Below are positions 11,520-24,308 of a stretch of DNA of 64,000 bases, in pieces. The stretch covers positions 85,820,521 through 85,884,520 of the forward strand of contig NC_061118.1 in NCBI RefSeq assembly GCF_002878395.1, given 5' to 3'. The notes beneath the pieces were generated by a model that was given only the letters and a program-made list of their open reading frames with translations, had not been told where the DNA came from and did no database searches. The translations under genes and the position numbers were made by a program. Source of the DNA: Capsicum annuum (taxonomy: Eukaryota; Streptophyta; Magnoliopsida; Solanales; Solanaceae). Positions within the stretch are counted from its first letter, which is position 1; every line of letters starts with the position of its first letter.

Positions 11520-12300
11520 GTGTTAGAGTGCTTAAAAGGACGAAGAAAGCTATTGGGTGGAATATGTCAAACATCCAAGATATAAGTCCTGCCTTTTTCA
11601 TAAATAAAATACTCATGAAAGAAGGGTACAAACCAAATATGCATACTAGGAAAGACTAAATATAGAAATGAAAGAAGTGGTAAAAATGAAAGTGATCTAG
11701 TGAATCAATGCAGTCATATGTCCCATATTTTAGAGAGTCAGCGGGTGAGCCCCATCCATTTTATCCCTAATAACAGAGGCATAACGGTGGTAACTAATGA
11801 TACGGATGAGTTGATACCTACTCGTACAGTGATAGGGTGGAGGATTTGCATAGACTATAAGAAACTTAATGCAACTTCTAAGGATTATTACCCAATGCCA
11901 TTCATAGACTATATGTTTAACAAACTTGCTGGATAGGAGTATTATTGTTTTTTTGACCAATATTCTAGCTATAATTAGATAGCTATAGTACCAAAAGATT
12001 AATGAAAGACCATATCTATTTGTTTGTATAAGACTTACACCTTTATGCCTATGCTCTTTGGATAATGTAATGCACCAACCAATTTCCAACGTTACATGAT
12101 GGATATATTTTATGACATGGTGGAATACTTTGTTGAGGTAGTTATGGATGATTTTTTTATTTTTGGTTACTCATTTGAAGTGTGTTTGTATAACCTCCTA
12201 AAGGTTCTTGCAAGATATGAGGAGGTTAATTTGGAGTTAAACTGGGTGAACTGTAACTTTTTAGTCAAGGAAGACATCATCCTTAGTGCCTTGGACTAAA
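11520..12300 (+). pseudogene. Element C: reverse transcriptase, Athila/Tat-like, degenerate
   Basis: The start of the domain is recognisable at 11530-11640 (AIGWNMSNIQDISPAFF). The 11700-11936 frame carries VSPIHFIPNNRGITVVTND and WRICIDYKKLNATSKDYYPMPFID, the fingers/palm of gypsy RT. The 12096-12299 frame contains the catalytic loop VMDD (12141-12152) with both aspartates intact. Stops at 11934, about 11976 and 12000 and frame changes break it up. Motif wording (KLNAxxKDxxPMPFID, NAPxxFQR) places it with Athila/Tat rather than Tekay. It would copy element RNA into DNA in the virus-like particle. Confidence 0.9.
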
Positions 12301-12960
12301 ACTGTCTCAAAAAGGACTATAGGTATATTGATCAAAAGTAGATGTTGTAGAAAAGTTTCCACCACTAGTGTCAATTGAAGGTATACACAGTTTTCTTGGG
12401 CATGCCAGATTCCACAAAAAAATTATTAAGGATTTCTCAAGGGTGTCAAGACCTATGTGTAAATTTCATGAAAAGTAAGTGAAGTTTGAATTTGGGTTCA
12501 ATTTCATCAATATATCTTATGAATTATATAAAGAGTTGATAGAAGATACCATCTTGATAGATACTAACTAGGAGCTCCTTTTGAGTTAATAAGTAACACC
12601 AATGATATAGCAGCAGGATCAGTGTTAGGTCATCAACAGGAAAAGATTCTGCACTCTATATAGTATTCTATAGAAACTTTAGATGTTGTATAAATGAATT
12701 ACAGATGATTGAAAAGGAGATGTTGGCTCTAGTTTACGCTTTTGACGAGTTCGGATCCAATTTGTTAGGTACTAAGGTGATAGTCCTACTAATCATTATG
12801 AATTTAGGTACTTATTTAATAACAAAGATTCCAAACCTATATTCATTAAATGGATTTTGTTGCTGCAATAGTTTGATCTTGAGGTTTTAGATAGAAAGGG
12901 AATAGAGAATCAGGTGTCAGACCATTTAACAAGGCTAGAGTATCAGTCACATGTAGTTAA
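12301..12960 (+). pseudogene. Element C: RNase H, degenerate
   Basis: The sequence following the RT includes a connection-like block (SFLGHARFHKKIIKDFSR-type reading at about 12385-12440). An RNase H block follows: NTNDIAAGSVLGHQQEKI at about 12597-12650, then IEKEMLALVYAFDEF (12708-12752) and LLGTKVIV (12760-12783). The last part, about 12890-12960, reads like the RH-integrase joint (RKGIENQVSDHLTRLE). Multiple in-frame stops are present. In the family, RNase H removes the RNA strand during reverse transcription. Confidence 0.8.
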
Positions 12961-14240
12961 AGATGGTTGTATTAGAGATGAGTTTACAAATGAAAAGCTC
13001 TTATCACTAAATAGGGAAAATCTACCATGGTACACATAAATAGTGAACTTATTGGTAAGTGGTTTATATCCACTAGAACTGACTAGTTAAGAGAAGAAGA
13101 AGTTGTACTTTAATTATCACTCATATGTATGGGATGAGTTAGATTTTTTTAAGTAAGGTGCCAATCGAATTATCAAAAGATGCATTATAGAATGCCAAGA
13201 TAAAGAAGTTCTTGAGAATTGTCACTCATCACCTTATAATGTTCATAATGAAGGAGAATGCATAATGCATAAAGTGTTGTAATCAAGATTGTTTTGTCCA
13301 ACTTTATTCAAAGATGCCTTTTCTTTGGTTAAAGAGTATGACCAATGTAAACGAATGGTAACTATATCCAAATAACATGAAATTCCATTGAATAACATCT
13401 TAGATGTTGAGATCTTGACATTTGAGGATAATTTCATGGGTCCATTCCCGCCATCATTTGGTAATGAGTTTATTTTAGTTATGGTTGATGACATATCTAA
13501 GTGGTTAAAAGCAAAACCTCTCCCCCTAAATAAGCAAAGGTAGTGGTTAAATTTGTAAAGAAGAACATTTTCTCTAACTTTAGAACCCCAAGAGCAATCA
13601 TTACTGATGGAGGATCCTCTTTTGTAAATAGTTGGTTCAGAAATATGTTAGTAAAGTACTTGGTGATACATTGAGTTTCTACAACATTCCATCCCCAGAA
13701 CAGTGGTCATGTTGATGTGTCAAACCATAAAATCAAGCAGGTTCTCCAAAATATTGTGAATACTCAATGCAAGAATTGGGCCATAAAATTAGATGATGCA
13801 CTATAGGTAGATAAAATTGCTTACATAGTGCCTATTAGGATCTCACTGTATTGATTGGTGTATGAAAAAGCTTATGATTTGCCTTTTGAGCTTGAGCATT
13901 AAGCTTATTGGGCAATGAAGCAATTGAATCTTGATCTTCAGTTAGCAAACAAAAAATGGGTGTTGCGGTTACATGAAATGACTTTCGCTTACATGCTTAT
14001 GAAAATGCATCTCTACAAGGAGAAAATGAAAAGATTGAATAATAAGTATATAGTTCCCCAAGTCTTTGAGCCTGGTCAAAAAGTGTTGTTAAATTATTGG
14101 TTAAAGCTTTTCCTAGTAAAGTTGAGGTTGAAGTACTCTAGACCATTTGAGATTGTTTGAATGACCCCTTATCGGACAGTTGAGTTATGGCATCAAGATA
14201 AGACCACACTTTTTAGGTAAATGGACAGAGATCCAAGCAT
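12961..14240 (+). pseudogene. Element C: integrase, degenerate
   Basis: The zinc-binding region is weak. The catalytic core is clearer: [19 protein letters not shown] and [17 protein letters not shown] near 13410-13520, then a block with ISDGGSSF-type sequence at about 13600-13630. The C-terminal part is the 13915-14160 frame (LNLDLQLANKKWVLRLHEM ... VFEPGQKVLLNYWLKLF). The end near 14170-14250 (TPYRTVELWHQDKTTLF-like) is typical of Athila/Tat polyprotein tails. Stops and frameshifts occur throughout. No chromodomain is seen, consistent with Athila/Tat. Confidence 0.85.
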
Positions 14241-15367
14241 TACTGGGTTGATCATAATGAAATACAAAAAACATCCATCATATTTTTAGATGAATGATTG
14301 GTAGTTGCATCATACCACGATGTTAAATTAGGTGCTCCTAGGGAGAGAACCTATGAATGTGATGTAATAGTTATGCTAGATAAATAAAATAAAAAAATAC
14401 TAAAAATAAAATCACAAAAAAAATGTCGAGTAACGAAAAAAATTACGACACTTGGTGGGAGGTAACCCATCTTTTTAATATATTTTTTGTTTTTTGCCTG
14501 ATCTTGCATGATTAATAGTGGTCCATTGCATTGGATGACGAAAGTGAGGGTTGTACAGATGATTTCTGAAGGTTAAGTACATGACTAAGTATTAAGGTAA
14601 GATAGAAATAAATACTTAATATAAAAAGGAACCAAAATTCTCCAAGGCACAAAAATAATGCACCTCTTTGCTACTATCGTGACACATAAGTTGAATGAAA
14701 CTATATTAGCGTGGCATAGAGGAGGGCCTTTAGTTGGGATTAATCTTAAGCCCCAAATAGTGGGCATCAATATTATTAGGGTCCATGGAGATTGTTATCT
14801 AGTTTATTGTCGTGATATGAAGGAAATTAAAGTTCCCCAAGCTCAAAATAGCAGGCCTTCACTATATCCACATGTGATGGCTCTTAAGACCCGTGATAGA
14901 GGGGTGTCATAGAGAAGGGCTTTTAGGCAAGAATTAATGTGAAACTTTGGGTTAAAATCCAATCTACCTTTTCTTTAAAACAAAAATCCTCAATCCTCTT
15001 CTATTTTTTAAACACTAATGCGTGACCCTCTCTAATTTCTCTCAAATATCAACGTGCCACACTGATCCTAATTCACCAAATACATTTATTTTTGTCTCTC
15101 TCAAGCATAACATATATTATTTCTCGACTCTCTCTTACTATTTTATGCATTACTACCAGATACATGAATGGGCCATATACGCTTGTTGGTATGATAACAC
15201 ATGCATTTTAATGATGTTTTATGAGTATTGATAATATTAAGACATTAAGTTTTACTTAAGGTGAAATAGGTATCAAAGTTGGTCGATTTGTTGCTCATAA
15301 AAAAAAATTGTTGTAGTGTGTAGCATGAAATCTGGATAGTAGAATATTAATACTTGTGTTATTGTAT
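14241..15367 (+). other. Element C: post-pol spacer, left of X insertion
   Basis: The 14414-14470 stretch (GTCGAG ... CGACACTTGGTGGGAGGTAA) resembles the GTCGAG...TTGGGAGGCAACCC signature that follows pol in Athila elements. The rest is AT-rich. Two partly similar segments (14718-14750, GGGCCTTTAGTTGGGATTAA, and about 14915-14940) may be an internal duplication. A plus-strand frame at 14658-14912 is open but unrecognised. The stretch ends at X's LTR. Confidence 0.55.
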
Positions 15368-17365
15368 TGTCACATCCCGATACTGCCTCTAGTCATAACA
15401 TATTGCTTAGAGTAACAAGTAGCCCCAAGCTAACCCATGACCTAGCATAATACTAGAATTCTAATAAAATAACAAAACATTGGGGACAAGATAAACTAAA
15501 AATAAACTAATAATAAATAATAATGGAATCATTACTAACACTATCTGAAATACTCAACAAGATGAAAATCTAAATACTTGTTTGTCTATCTGAAAGCCCA
15601 TAACTAATAAGAGTTGTTGGGACAAGCCCCCAACTATCTCTAACTGACTCAAACTAAATAAAATACTAAAATAAATGATCAATAACCAGTCCTCAAATGA
15701 TGAGGACTAACTAATACTGCAGCTGATGGTACAAAAACGCACTAAGTGTGATCTTGGTACTGAGCATTCGAATCTATATAATGAGATAATATAGCATGAA
15801 GAAAGTATATGATCAGTAATTTGAATGTAATAATTATGTGATATAGGAAACTAACTAGTTTAAGATCAACATAAAGGCATCACACTTGGTAAACTGAATG
15901 AAAGATCTAGTATTAACAGGTACTGAATAACTGAATACCGGGTCATCCATAATCTGAAGCTGAAAAATAAACTAAGGACTGTGGAAATTGAAAGTAACCA
16001 ACATACCCCTATCTAAGAAAATCAAACTCCAACCTATAGCCCTAGATAGATGGGTATTCACTTTCTAAGGTTACGAACACTAGCTAGCATGGATCTAATA
16101 AACTGATGTCCTAAAGGAAAAGGGTGTCACTTCAAATGGTGGGTAACCCCTTATAACCTACGGTGGCACCATAGCTCTAGAACATAAGGACTACTATTAA
16201 AGATCTCAAGTGTCACTGATAGATGAGCCTTTACCCTGCGTGCACTAGGTGCTAAGTACTACTCCCAACTGAATGACACTGAAAATTGGATCGCTCATTA
16301 CGATTACATTTTTAAAATATCAACAATGGACATACTAAAGTGATCAAAGACATTTAAATGGATATATGCATAAATCCCTAGGTGTCGGGGGTTCATAACC
16401 TACCAGCTATTACTAATGTAACTGAACATGATACTATTAAAAGTTGACCATAATAGAAAATTTCATAATTGAAGCCAAAACTCAATGATTTAGCAATAAA
16501 AAAGGGAAATCATGTTTATGAGTATGACAATATGCTAAACCTATGGGAAAACATGTAATCATGGTTTAATTACCAAAATAGACTGAAATTCTAAGAAAAG
16601 CTCATAACTGAAATGGAACCCTAAAAAGGGTGAATTGAACTTTAGAGTTTGACGAAATCTTTGGGACTCAATGGGTGTAAGTAACCCATTGATGAAATCC
16701 CATATGTTTGGAGATGAAATATTTGATGAAATCTTTGGGATTTGTGCTTAGAGTGAAGGAACGCTAATCTTGCCTTTGGAGAAAAAAAGTTGCTTCTTTT
16801 TTCTATACAAAACAAATTATTTGATGAATTTTGAGATAATGAGGGATTTGGGGGAAATTTAGCCTTATATTCTACCCTTGGAGGAGCCTAAACAACATGG
16901 GTTAGGAGTTAAAATAATATGAAAGACCAAAAAGCCCTCCCCAAAACATACAAAAAATTTTGGGAAACAGTCGTAATGGTTTAGGCAACGACTTATTGGG
17001 TCTAGTCACAAGTCGTGGCCTGGAGTTATGACCTGAGGACCTAAGCCTGGGTCCTTACTTTTATGACAATGAATCTTTCCTAATGACTCATTTAGACTGA
17101 TGAAAAATCATATGCTGGACTCGTTATCACTAGACTAAAGTATTTGGTCCCTTATTGCCATGACAATAATTCTTCAATATGAACTGTTATGTCTGACATT
17201 GGGTCATTGCTAAAATCATTTTCATTAGTAGTTTGACAGTGACTTAGAATATTTTCCATAACCTTATGTTATGGCCTTGGATTTAGGCGAGACTAGTGGC
17301 GATTGAAAGCTAATTCAATGGTCTATCTTTTGGTTGGTCTAGAGCTTAAAACTTGGGATATTACA
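15368..17365 (-). repeat. Element X: 3' LTR
   Basis: About 2.0 kb, aligned end to end with 44784-46745. In minus sense it starts TGTAATATCCCAAG and ends GGGATGTGACA. It contains a cassette of GTCATGACTC-like imperfect palindromes (about 16960-17250) and a TATA-like GAATATAAGG near 16864-16880. Divergence between the two LTRs is visibly high, so X is old. Confidence 0.85.
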
Positions 17366-17381
17366 ATATCCTCCCCTTGGG
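17366..17381 (-). other. Element X: polypurine tract
   Basis: The minus strand reads CCAAGGGGAGGATAT directly before the LTR start. Upstream is TCATTTAGGGATGAATG, a partial hairpin as in the other elements. Confidence 0.75.
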
Positions 17382-17614
17382 ACCATTCATCCCTAAATGA
17401 AACTCACTTAGCTAAAAGGATAGGGGAAGCCCAGATTTTACACTGAACAATTATGAGCTCAACCATGAATAGATAACTGAATTTATAACTGCTACATAGA
17501 CTGAACTGTACACAAGAATGCATGCTATGGCATGAAAATAGTTGAATAGCCTAATAGGGAAAGAATTAATTGATTAAGGGAACTATTACCTTAAGTAGGG
17601 ACTGAGTTCGAAGA

Positions 17615-18981
17615 GAAAAGACAGGGGTACTTGGTCATCAAATTTGCCTATGCTTCCTAAGTAGCTCTGTCAACTGACTAATTTCTCCATAGAACCTTTA
17701 TTAAGGTGACCTCCTTATTCCTCAACCTACGAATCTGATGATCAAGGATTTTAATAGGGACCTCTTCATAGGAGAGACTATCTTTCATGGCCATACTTTC
17801 TAAAAAACGTCTGATGCTGGGTCACCAAAACCTTTCTTTAGAAAGGAGACATGGAAGAGTGGATGCATTTATGCTAAATCTGTAGACAATTCCAACTCAT
17901 AGTCAACCTTACCATAGTGACTCAAAATTGTATAAGGACCCATATAGCAAGGACAGATCTTTCCCTTTATACCAAATCTCTTCATCCCTTTCATGGGCAA
18001 AACCTACAAGTATATGAAATTACTAATCTCAAACTCAAGCCCCCTTCTCCTCATATTTGCATAGGATTTCTGACGACTCTAAGCAGTTTTTAGCCTTTCT
18101 CTAATAAGTTGAACCTATTCCATCACCTCATGATCTAAATCTGTACCTATCAAAGCAACTTCACCAACCTCAAACCAACCAATATATACTCTACACCTCC
18201 TACCATAAAGAGCCACAAATGGGGCTATCTAAATACTAGAGTGGTAGTTTTTATTATAAGAAAACTCAATCAAAGGAAAATGATCATCCCAACTACCCTT
18301 GAGATCAATCAAATACGCTCTCAACATCTCTTCTATATTTTTAATGGTCCTCTAAGCCTGACTATCTGTCTGCGGGTGAAAAGTTATACTGAGATGAACT
18401 TGGGTACCAAGACTCTTCTGAAAAGTCTTCCAGAATCGACAGGTAAACTAGGCAACTCTATTTGAAATAATAGTCAAAGGGAAACCATGAAATTTCACCA
18501 ACTCCCTAAGATATAGTTTATCATAATCTTTGATTGAATATAACTTATTAACGGTCAAGAATTTGATCGACTTAGTCATATGGTCCATGATAACCCAAAT
18601 AGAATTATATTGTCGATGAGTACTAGGAAACTCTATAAAGAAGTCCAGATTTACCGCTTACCAATTCCAAGTAGGAATACTAAATTCTTGAAGCATACTA
18701 CTAGGTCTATAGAGCTCAACTTTAACCTACTAGCAATTTCAACACTTAGCCACAAATTCTACAATATCCCTTTTTCATGCCATTCCACCAATAGACTTCC
18801 CGCAAATCATAGTACATCTTAGTGGCTCCTGGATGAATAGAATATAGAGAAGACACAACCCGCATGAGGAACTTGTCGTAATGGGTATCCAAAGTCTGAA
18901 CAGGAACGGAGACAAGCACCATTACCCAACTCAACCTCCAACCGCCTGCCTTGAGTTGGGTGAAGTTTGAGCATATTACAA
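17615..18981 (-). pseudogene. Element X: integrase with chromodomain-like C-terminus, degenerate
   Basis: In minus order the fragment starts in the RNase H-integrase linker, just inside Y's LTR. The zinc-binding region follows (LYSIHPGATKMYYDLREVYW, about 18840-18780), then the core region on to about 17950, and a C-terminal tail DSLSYEEVPIKILDHQIRRL (about 17780-17720). The tail motif IKVLWRN, stop, SVDRAT, stop, EA matches the chromodomain-like module, with Trp replaced by TAG at two conserved positions. The family enzyme inserts element DNA. This copy is interrupted upstream by Y's LTR, and many stops break the core. Confidence 0.8.
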
Positions 18982-18986
18982 GATAG

Positions 18987-21225
18987 TGTAACACCTCACA
19001 TGAAGAATATGGGATAGGATCACAATTGAGTCCAGCCATACCACACCAACCGCCTAACCGTACCAAACCATACCAAAGGCCATAACCAAGAAGATTCCAA
19101 AAGATAATAAAATTAATCCTAAAATAAAATACGATGGAACAGCCAACAATATAGTCCAAGGGTGTAAACCTCGGTACCAATGCCAATGCCGCGGCTAACA
19201 CCCATACCAATCCCACCCAATCTAACCCATAGCAATACCACAAAGGCTCTAACCAAAAAGTGTAATAAAATACAATTGGGATATGCCCCCAACCATGGCT
19301 AAAACTAATATCCAAAATAAGATCAAAGTGTCTAAAAATATCCACAATATGAAATAGAGCCTTCCGAAAGGATTGAAGCTCACCACTTCAGTCCAAATAT
19401 TGATCCCTGAGTCAATCACTATGTAGGAGGAGTAGAATGACCGGTTCCTGCATAGTGTGGGTATACAACCGTTAGTAGATGGGTTAGCGGGCGAATACTA
19501 GCATGATCTTAGGATAAAGATAAAATAATGTTATTTATAAAGCCAAGTAAAACCATTTATATGCACACAACCATACATATATATAACACCATACCGGAAA
19601 AGGTGACCAGGTTTAGTATGCCATTAAAACCTTTACCTGGGTTGTGTAGCTTTGACGTCCTAAACAAACGACAGACTATATAGGTTCAGCTCTCCATGAT
19701 AAAAGCGCCATAATGCATGAAGCTGAACAAATAGGGAAGTAAAACCTGGTATGAATTTTACATCCCCCAAAATATAGTTTGACATCATGCACTCGGTCAC
19801 CAAGACCAACCTCATATTGGAAAATATGAGTTTCCAGTTTTGGTCCCCCTGGGACCTCTACCTTCCATGGCTTTGCTACATATCTCTCCATTATTGCCCA
19901 ATTAAAACCATTACCAAGCAACTAACCAATCCATTTACCATTTATTAACCAAGGCCATTTAGTTGTAGTATCATCATATGACCATACTTACAAGTACTAT
20001 CCATACCCAACCACATATAGGTTTAAGGGAACTTCCAAGTACCCTTCCATTTACCATATTAAACCGCTTGGGGGATTCCATGTACCCCATAATCATAACC
20101 ATTTATCCATTTACTTTTCCAAGCCATTTAAACCATGCATAATTCCTTTACCGAATTTTAAACAAATCAAGAGTTCCACTAAAAGTAATTAATGCAATGA
20201 AAGCATTATTATAGTTATTTTGTCAAACATATTAAGGGCATAATATAACCAAAACCAATTCTAATTACCATTAAACCATTCCCATGTAATCCAATTATCT
20301 AAAACCACCATTAATCCACATAAAGCATAATTTAAACCGTGGAAAACCATAACCAACCATTTATTATAAAAACCCTCAATTCATATTTGAAAACCAAAAT
20401 CGTACAATTAATGAAGTCATGAAAGAATTTATAAAACCATGCTTTTAGATATAATTAACAATGAGGGAAGAGAACATACCTTAAACCAAGATGGTGATGG
20501 AAAGAAATCACCCAAACAAGCCCCAAATTAATCCTCTAGATGAAACCCTAGCTTCCCTTGCCCAAAAGCTTTTGATAGAATTATAGAGTGTTTAGGAGAG
20601 TTTCTAAGTGTTAAATAATGGAATAATAGGGTAAATAACCTCCCAAGTTGGTTAGAAATTGTGGGACCTTATTGGGATAAGTGGGGAAATCTCTAGAATA
20701 CCCCCCACTTAAGTTACACAAAATCCCATCCAAGGGGTACGATTGACCCTCATGAGTCATACCCTCCAATCGTATCCTTTCCTCAACCTTTGGATCAAAT
20801 AGTGTCCAGTATACAACTCATCCAACCAAGTTATTTTTGAAGCATACATTTCGTACCCTTTACCCAAATCCTTGGGAAGATTAAACCCAAGGAAGATTTA
20901 GACACTCTCCACCATGTGAGTCCTGGGTACAACTCGTACCCTCGCTTACGGCTCATGATGATCCACTCATACTCAGATCCAACCTAAGTAACTAAGTCTA
21001 AGATTAAGTTAAGGAACCAAATGATCTGTAACCACCAATGCGACTCGTACCCCTAATTTATATCCATTCTAGTAACCAAAATCCATCCCACCAACCAAAA
21101 CTGGTCAGTATACGACTGGACCTTACCATCCATACCACAACATCTAAATTGTACCCCTAAGTCGTATTGGGTCCGGAGATCAAAATTTCAAGAATTTTTT
21201 AAGGGTGAAACCCCAGGGTGTTATA
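18987..21225 (-). repeat. Element Y: 3' LTR
   Basis: About 2.24 kb, starting TATAACACCCTGGGG (expected TGTAACACC, one substitution) and ending GTGTTACA in minus sense. It aligns with A's LTR fragments 845-1747 and 10577-10690. A cassette of GTACGACTC/GAGTCGTACCC-like palindromes lies at 20730-21180, in the U3-like part. No matching 5' LTR for Y survives in the window. Confidence 0.8.
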
Positions 21226-21260
21226 GTCTTCCCAACTAGAAATATTCGTCCCCGAATGAC
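21226..21260 (-). other. Element Y: polypurine tract and upstream hairpin
   Basis: The minus strand reads GTTGGGAAGAC next to the LTR, preceded by CATTCGGGGACGAATA, a hairpin with stem ATTCG/CGAAT. The tract is weaker than in B and X. Confidence 0.6.
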
Positions 21261-21439
21261 AAGGTAGAGGTAACCACATGCTCAGGTTATTTACATTATT
21301 AAATATATTCCCAATCTTTAACAAATTTTGAAAGCAAAGAGGCAAAGATATTAATATTTCCTTTAAAAAACTCAAAATATAAAGACGTGTTGAAGATACG
21401 TACCTTCCGTATAAATCCCAAGAGCAAAAAAGAGATGCG

Positions 21440-22380
21440 GATAGTTGGACTTCATGTCCTCCTCCATTTCTCATGTAGTTTCTTCCACCTTATGGTTCTA
21501 CCATAGAACCTTAACTGAGGCCACATCCTTTGTCCGCAAGAAATGAACATGCTATCCAAGATCTCAACTTGGACCTCTTCATAAGACAGAGAGTCTGAGA
21601 TACCCAATCTTTCTAAAGGAAAAACCAAAAAAGGATCTCTAATGCACTTCCTCAATATGGAAATATAAATGACTGAATGAACTAATCTCAACATAGAAGG
21701 AAATTCCAATTCATAAACAACATTACCAAACCTCCACAAAATCTCATAAAGACCAACATATTAGGGATTGAGCTTCCCCTTCTTGCCAAGTTGTATTGTT
21801 CCCTTCGTAGGGGATACCTTAAGGAAAACCTTATCCTTAACCTCAAACTCCAAGTCTCTACGTCTAACATACACATAAGGCTTTTGTAAACTTTAGGTAG
21901 CCTTAAGCCTATCTTGAATCACCTTCACCTTCTCCATACCGTAGTAAACAAGGTCGAGACCAAACATGCCTACCTTACCAAGCTCAAACTAACTAATAGG
22001 AGATCTACACCTCCTGCCATACAATGCCTTAAAAAGGGTCATACCAATACTAGAATAATAGCTATTGTTGTAAGCGAACTCTACCAAAGGTAGATGCTAA
22101 ACCCAATTACAATCATAATCAAACATACAAGCCCAAAGAACATCATCTAATGTCTAAATCTATGGGCAGAAAGTAGTACTCAAACTTGTCTTATTCCCCA
22201 ACCCTCTCTAAAAGATTGCTAGAAGTGAGATGTAAACTACATACCATGATCTGAAATAATCAAAATAGGCACCCCATAAAACTTCACAATCTCTTGAGAT
22301 ACAACTTCATAATTCTCCATCGAGAAGGTAGTCCACACTAGCAAAAAGTACGCAGACTTAGTTAGACTTAGCATTGCTAG
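21440..22380 (-). pseudogene. Element Y: integrase core and C-terminus, fused to a foreign RT start
   Basis: In minus order it reads TKSAYFLLVWTT (about 22350), then KFYGVPILIISDHG with the second catalytic Asp, [18 protein letters not shown] (about 22090-22040) and [11 protein letters not shown]. The C-terminal part (21876-21452) holds VVYELEFPSMLRLVHSVIYI and DSLSYEEVQVEILD. The N-terminal zinc region and the first catalytic Asp are missing because the sequence joins RT-like sequence at about 22380. Stops and frameshifts are present. This is the second integrase C-terminus within X's span, the main evidence that two elements were joined. Confidence 0.8.
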
Positions 22381-22910
22381 ATCCATTTTATAGGGTCGAA
22401 TTGAAATAGGTTGGGTATAGATATCTATTTCAAAGTCAATTTCCCCACTCGGGAAGAACTCTGAGTAGAACTTTATAAAAAACTTCTAGAAATTCTTTTA
22501 CTATGGGAACTGACTCAAAACTTAGGGTTACGAACCTTGAGTCCTCGACTCAAACAATATGGTAGATGCACCATTTGGAGATCATTTTCCTTTCCTTAAG
22601 AAAAGAGACAAATCGACCTATAGGTACTGATTTACTACTCTTCCACTCTAAGACTGGCTCTTTGGGAAACTAAAACTAGACTACTATGTTTCTACAGTCA
22701 ACTTAGGCATAGAAAGAGTATACCAATTCCTGCAAAAAATAACATCAAAATCGATCATGTATAACTCTACCAGATCAACTGAAGTGACTTTTAGGGATAT
22801 TGTGACTCGGAAATTTCTATATACTTTTCTAGCTTTGATTGAACTGTAGAGTAGAGCAAAAATTGAAAAAGGGTTCTCCAAGGATTTTGAGGCTAACAAC
22901 AAAATCTATT
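22381..22910 (-). pseudogene. Element X: protease and start of RT, truncated at a deletion joint
   Basis: The frame 22902-22684 carries the back half of a gypsy aspartic protease: RKVYRNFRVTISLKVTSVDL and VELYMIDFDVIFCRNWYTLS, where ILGMDWL is expected. Further on, EIDFEIDIYTQPISIRPYKM (about 22450-22385) is the characteristic entry into the RT domain. It then runs without a gap into the integrase of Y. All of RT after the first motif, plus RNase H and the integrase N-terminus, is absent. Confidence 0.8.
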
Positions 22911-24230
22911 TCTATATAGGGAGTCAAAAAGAAAAGTGAGGCTTCATGGTCTAACAATGCATAAACATAAAATGAAAACTGTGGAACGTACCAATGACTA
23001 TATCAAGAGAACTCTCCTAATCATGTCGAGTCTAAAGGGCATAGAGTTTACCCGAACGTTGTCCATTAGTTGCTCTAGAGGTGCAACCATGTTAAGTCGG
23101 GTGATCTTCTGTAACTACTAAAGAGTTAGTATAACTTTACTGACAATCATTCCTATCATTCTGTAAAACTACTGGGCAATCTCTCACTCTGAGTCCTGAT
23201 ATAACACACCTAAAATAGTCATCACTACCATTGATACACCTATATTTATGGTTCCTACCATATCTTTGGCAAATTAGGTTTGTCCCAACAATATTCACAC
23301 TTCCCTGGGATTTAGATCGTGGCACTCTGTCTCGAGTATCCTATCTTAACTTCAGCACTTGAGCACTACTAGAAGATGGGGTTGGGGCAAAAGATTTTTG
23401 GAGGAACTGAGAGCGATTTCTACCATCTAACCTCTGTTGAGAGAAATTAAAGCCACCAGTTCTTGCCCTTTTATTCTCTTTTTCCTTCTTCTTAATCTTC
23501 TCTTTCTTAATTTGTTGAGCACGGACCATCATTCTTGAGATATCTACCTTCTTAACCAATATTTTCATTCTACACTTCTTGACCACGTCCTCAAAAATAC
23601 AAATACAAACTTGTTCATCAAGGTCCTGGAGTCAGTAACCATAGTTAGAACATTCCTTACCAATTGAGTAAACTTGAGTAAATATTTCTTCACACTCATG
23701 TTACCCTGCTCCATGTTTATAAACTCTTGTAGCTTGGCTTTTCTCAACTAAACTAGGAATAACCTATCCATAAATAAAGCAACAAACTCATCCCACTCGA
23801 CAAACCCTGTATCTGCACCCCTATTCTTTTTCTACTGCTTGAACTAGGAGTGATCCACTCTTTGTAATTGGTAAGTAGCAAAGTCAACACTCTTAATGGA
23901 TTTGCCACCCAAGATCTCAGTGACCTTCAAAACACTGTCCAGGAACTCGTGCGGATCCTCCTCAGGCTTGGACCTAAATAACATTGAGGAATTCATCCAG
24001 GTGCAGTCTCAGATTCTAGTTGTTGTCATATTCTCTAGTGGGTTGGCTGGGGAAACAACTTGTTATTCTGAGCAGTAATAGATTGGGCTATTACAGTGAA
24101 AGTATCTTTGAATATAACATAAGAGACCTTCATATTTAAATGGTCTTAAGAAACTGGCGGTAGTTCTGGCTAATTCCCATTTCTCTTTTCATTAGTTCTA
24201 CTATAACGAATTTTCTATAAATGGTTAGAG
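22911..24230 (-). pseudogene. gag: Element X: gag, degenerate, D-type
   Basis: The N-terminal region (about 24215-24060) reads RYSRTNEKRNGN, stop, PELPPVS ... FKDTFTVIAQSITAQNNK, closely like D's gag start at 50052. The 23747-23565 frame has KLQEFINMEQGNMSVKKYLL, the capsid-domain end. The 23586-23341 frame has a basic, charged stretch (EKIKKKEKENKRARTGG). The 23325-23137 frame resembles the zinc knuckle (YFRCVISGLRVRDCP), with cysteines partly lost. A leader with the shared packaging-like block follows on its 5' side. Frames shift several times and stops occur. Confidence 0.82.
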
Positions 24231-24308
24231 GACGAGTTAGAAGAATAAATTTAATAGAGTTAACACTCTATCACGTGACATAAATCATGAAAAAAGTGAG
24301 ACTCTTTT
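24231..24308 (-). other. Element X: leader, gag-proximal piece (right end cut by Z)
   Basis: CATGAAAAAAGTGAGACTC (24284-24302) aligns with B's 7570-7588 and Z's 30313-30331. The alignment continues across Z at 32568 (CCAATAACATTTTATAG) and across W at about 44674. CTTTT at 24304-24308 is the left copy of Z's target duplication. Confidence 0.7.

Noticed and set aside
11730..12089. 119-codon minus-strand frame
   Set aside because: Antisense shadow of C's RT, which is recognisable by motif on the plus strand.
18746..19345. 199-codon minus-strand open frame, longest in the window
   Set aside because: It is a chimera: the first part is Y's LTR and only the end (from about 18980 down) is integrase of X. 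The frame crosses an insertion boundary.
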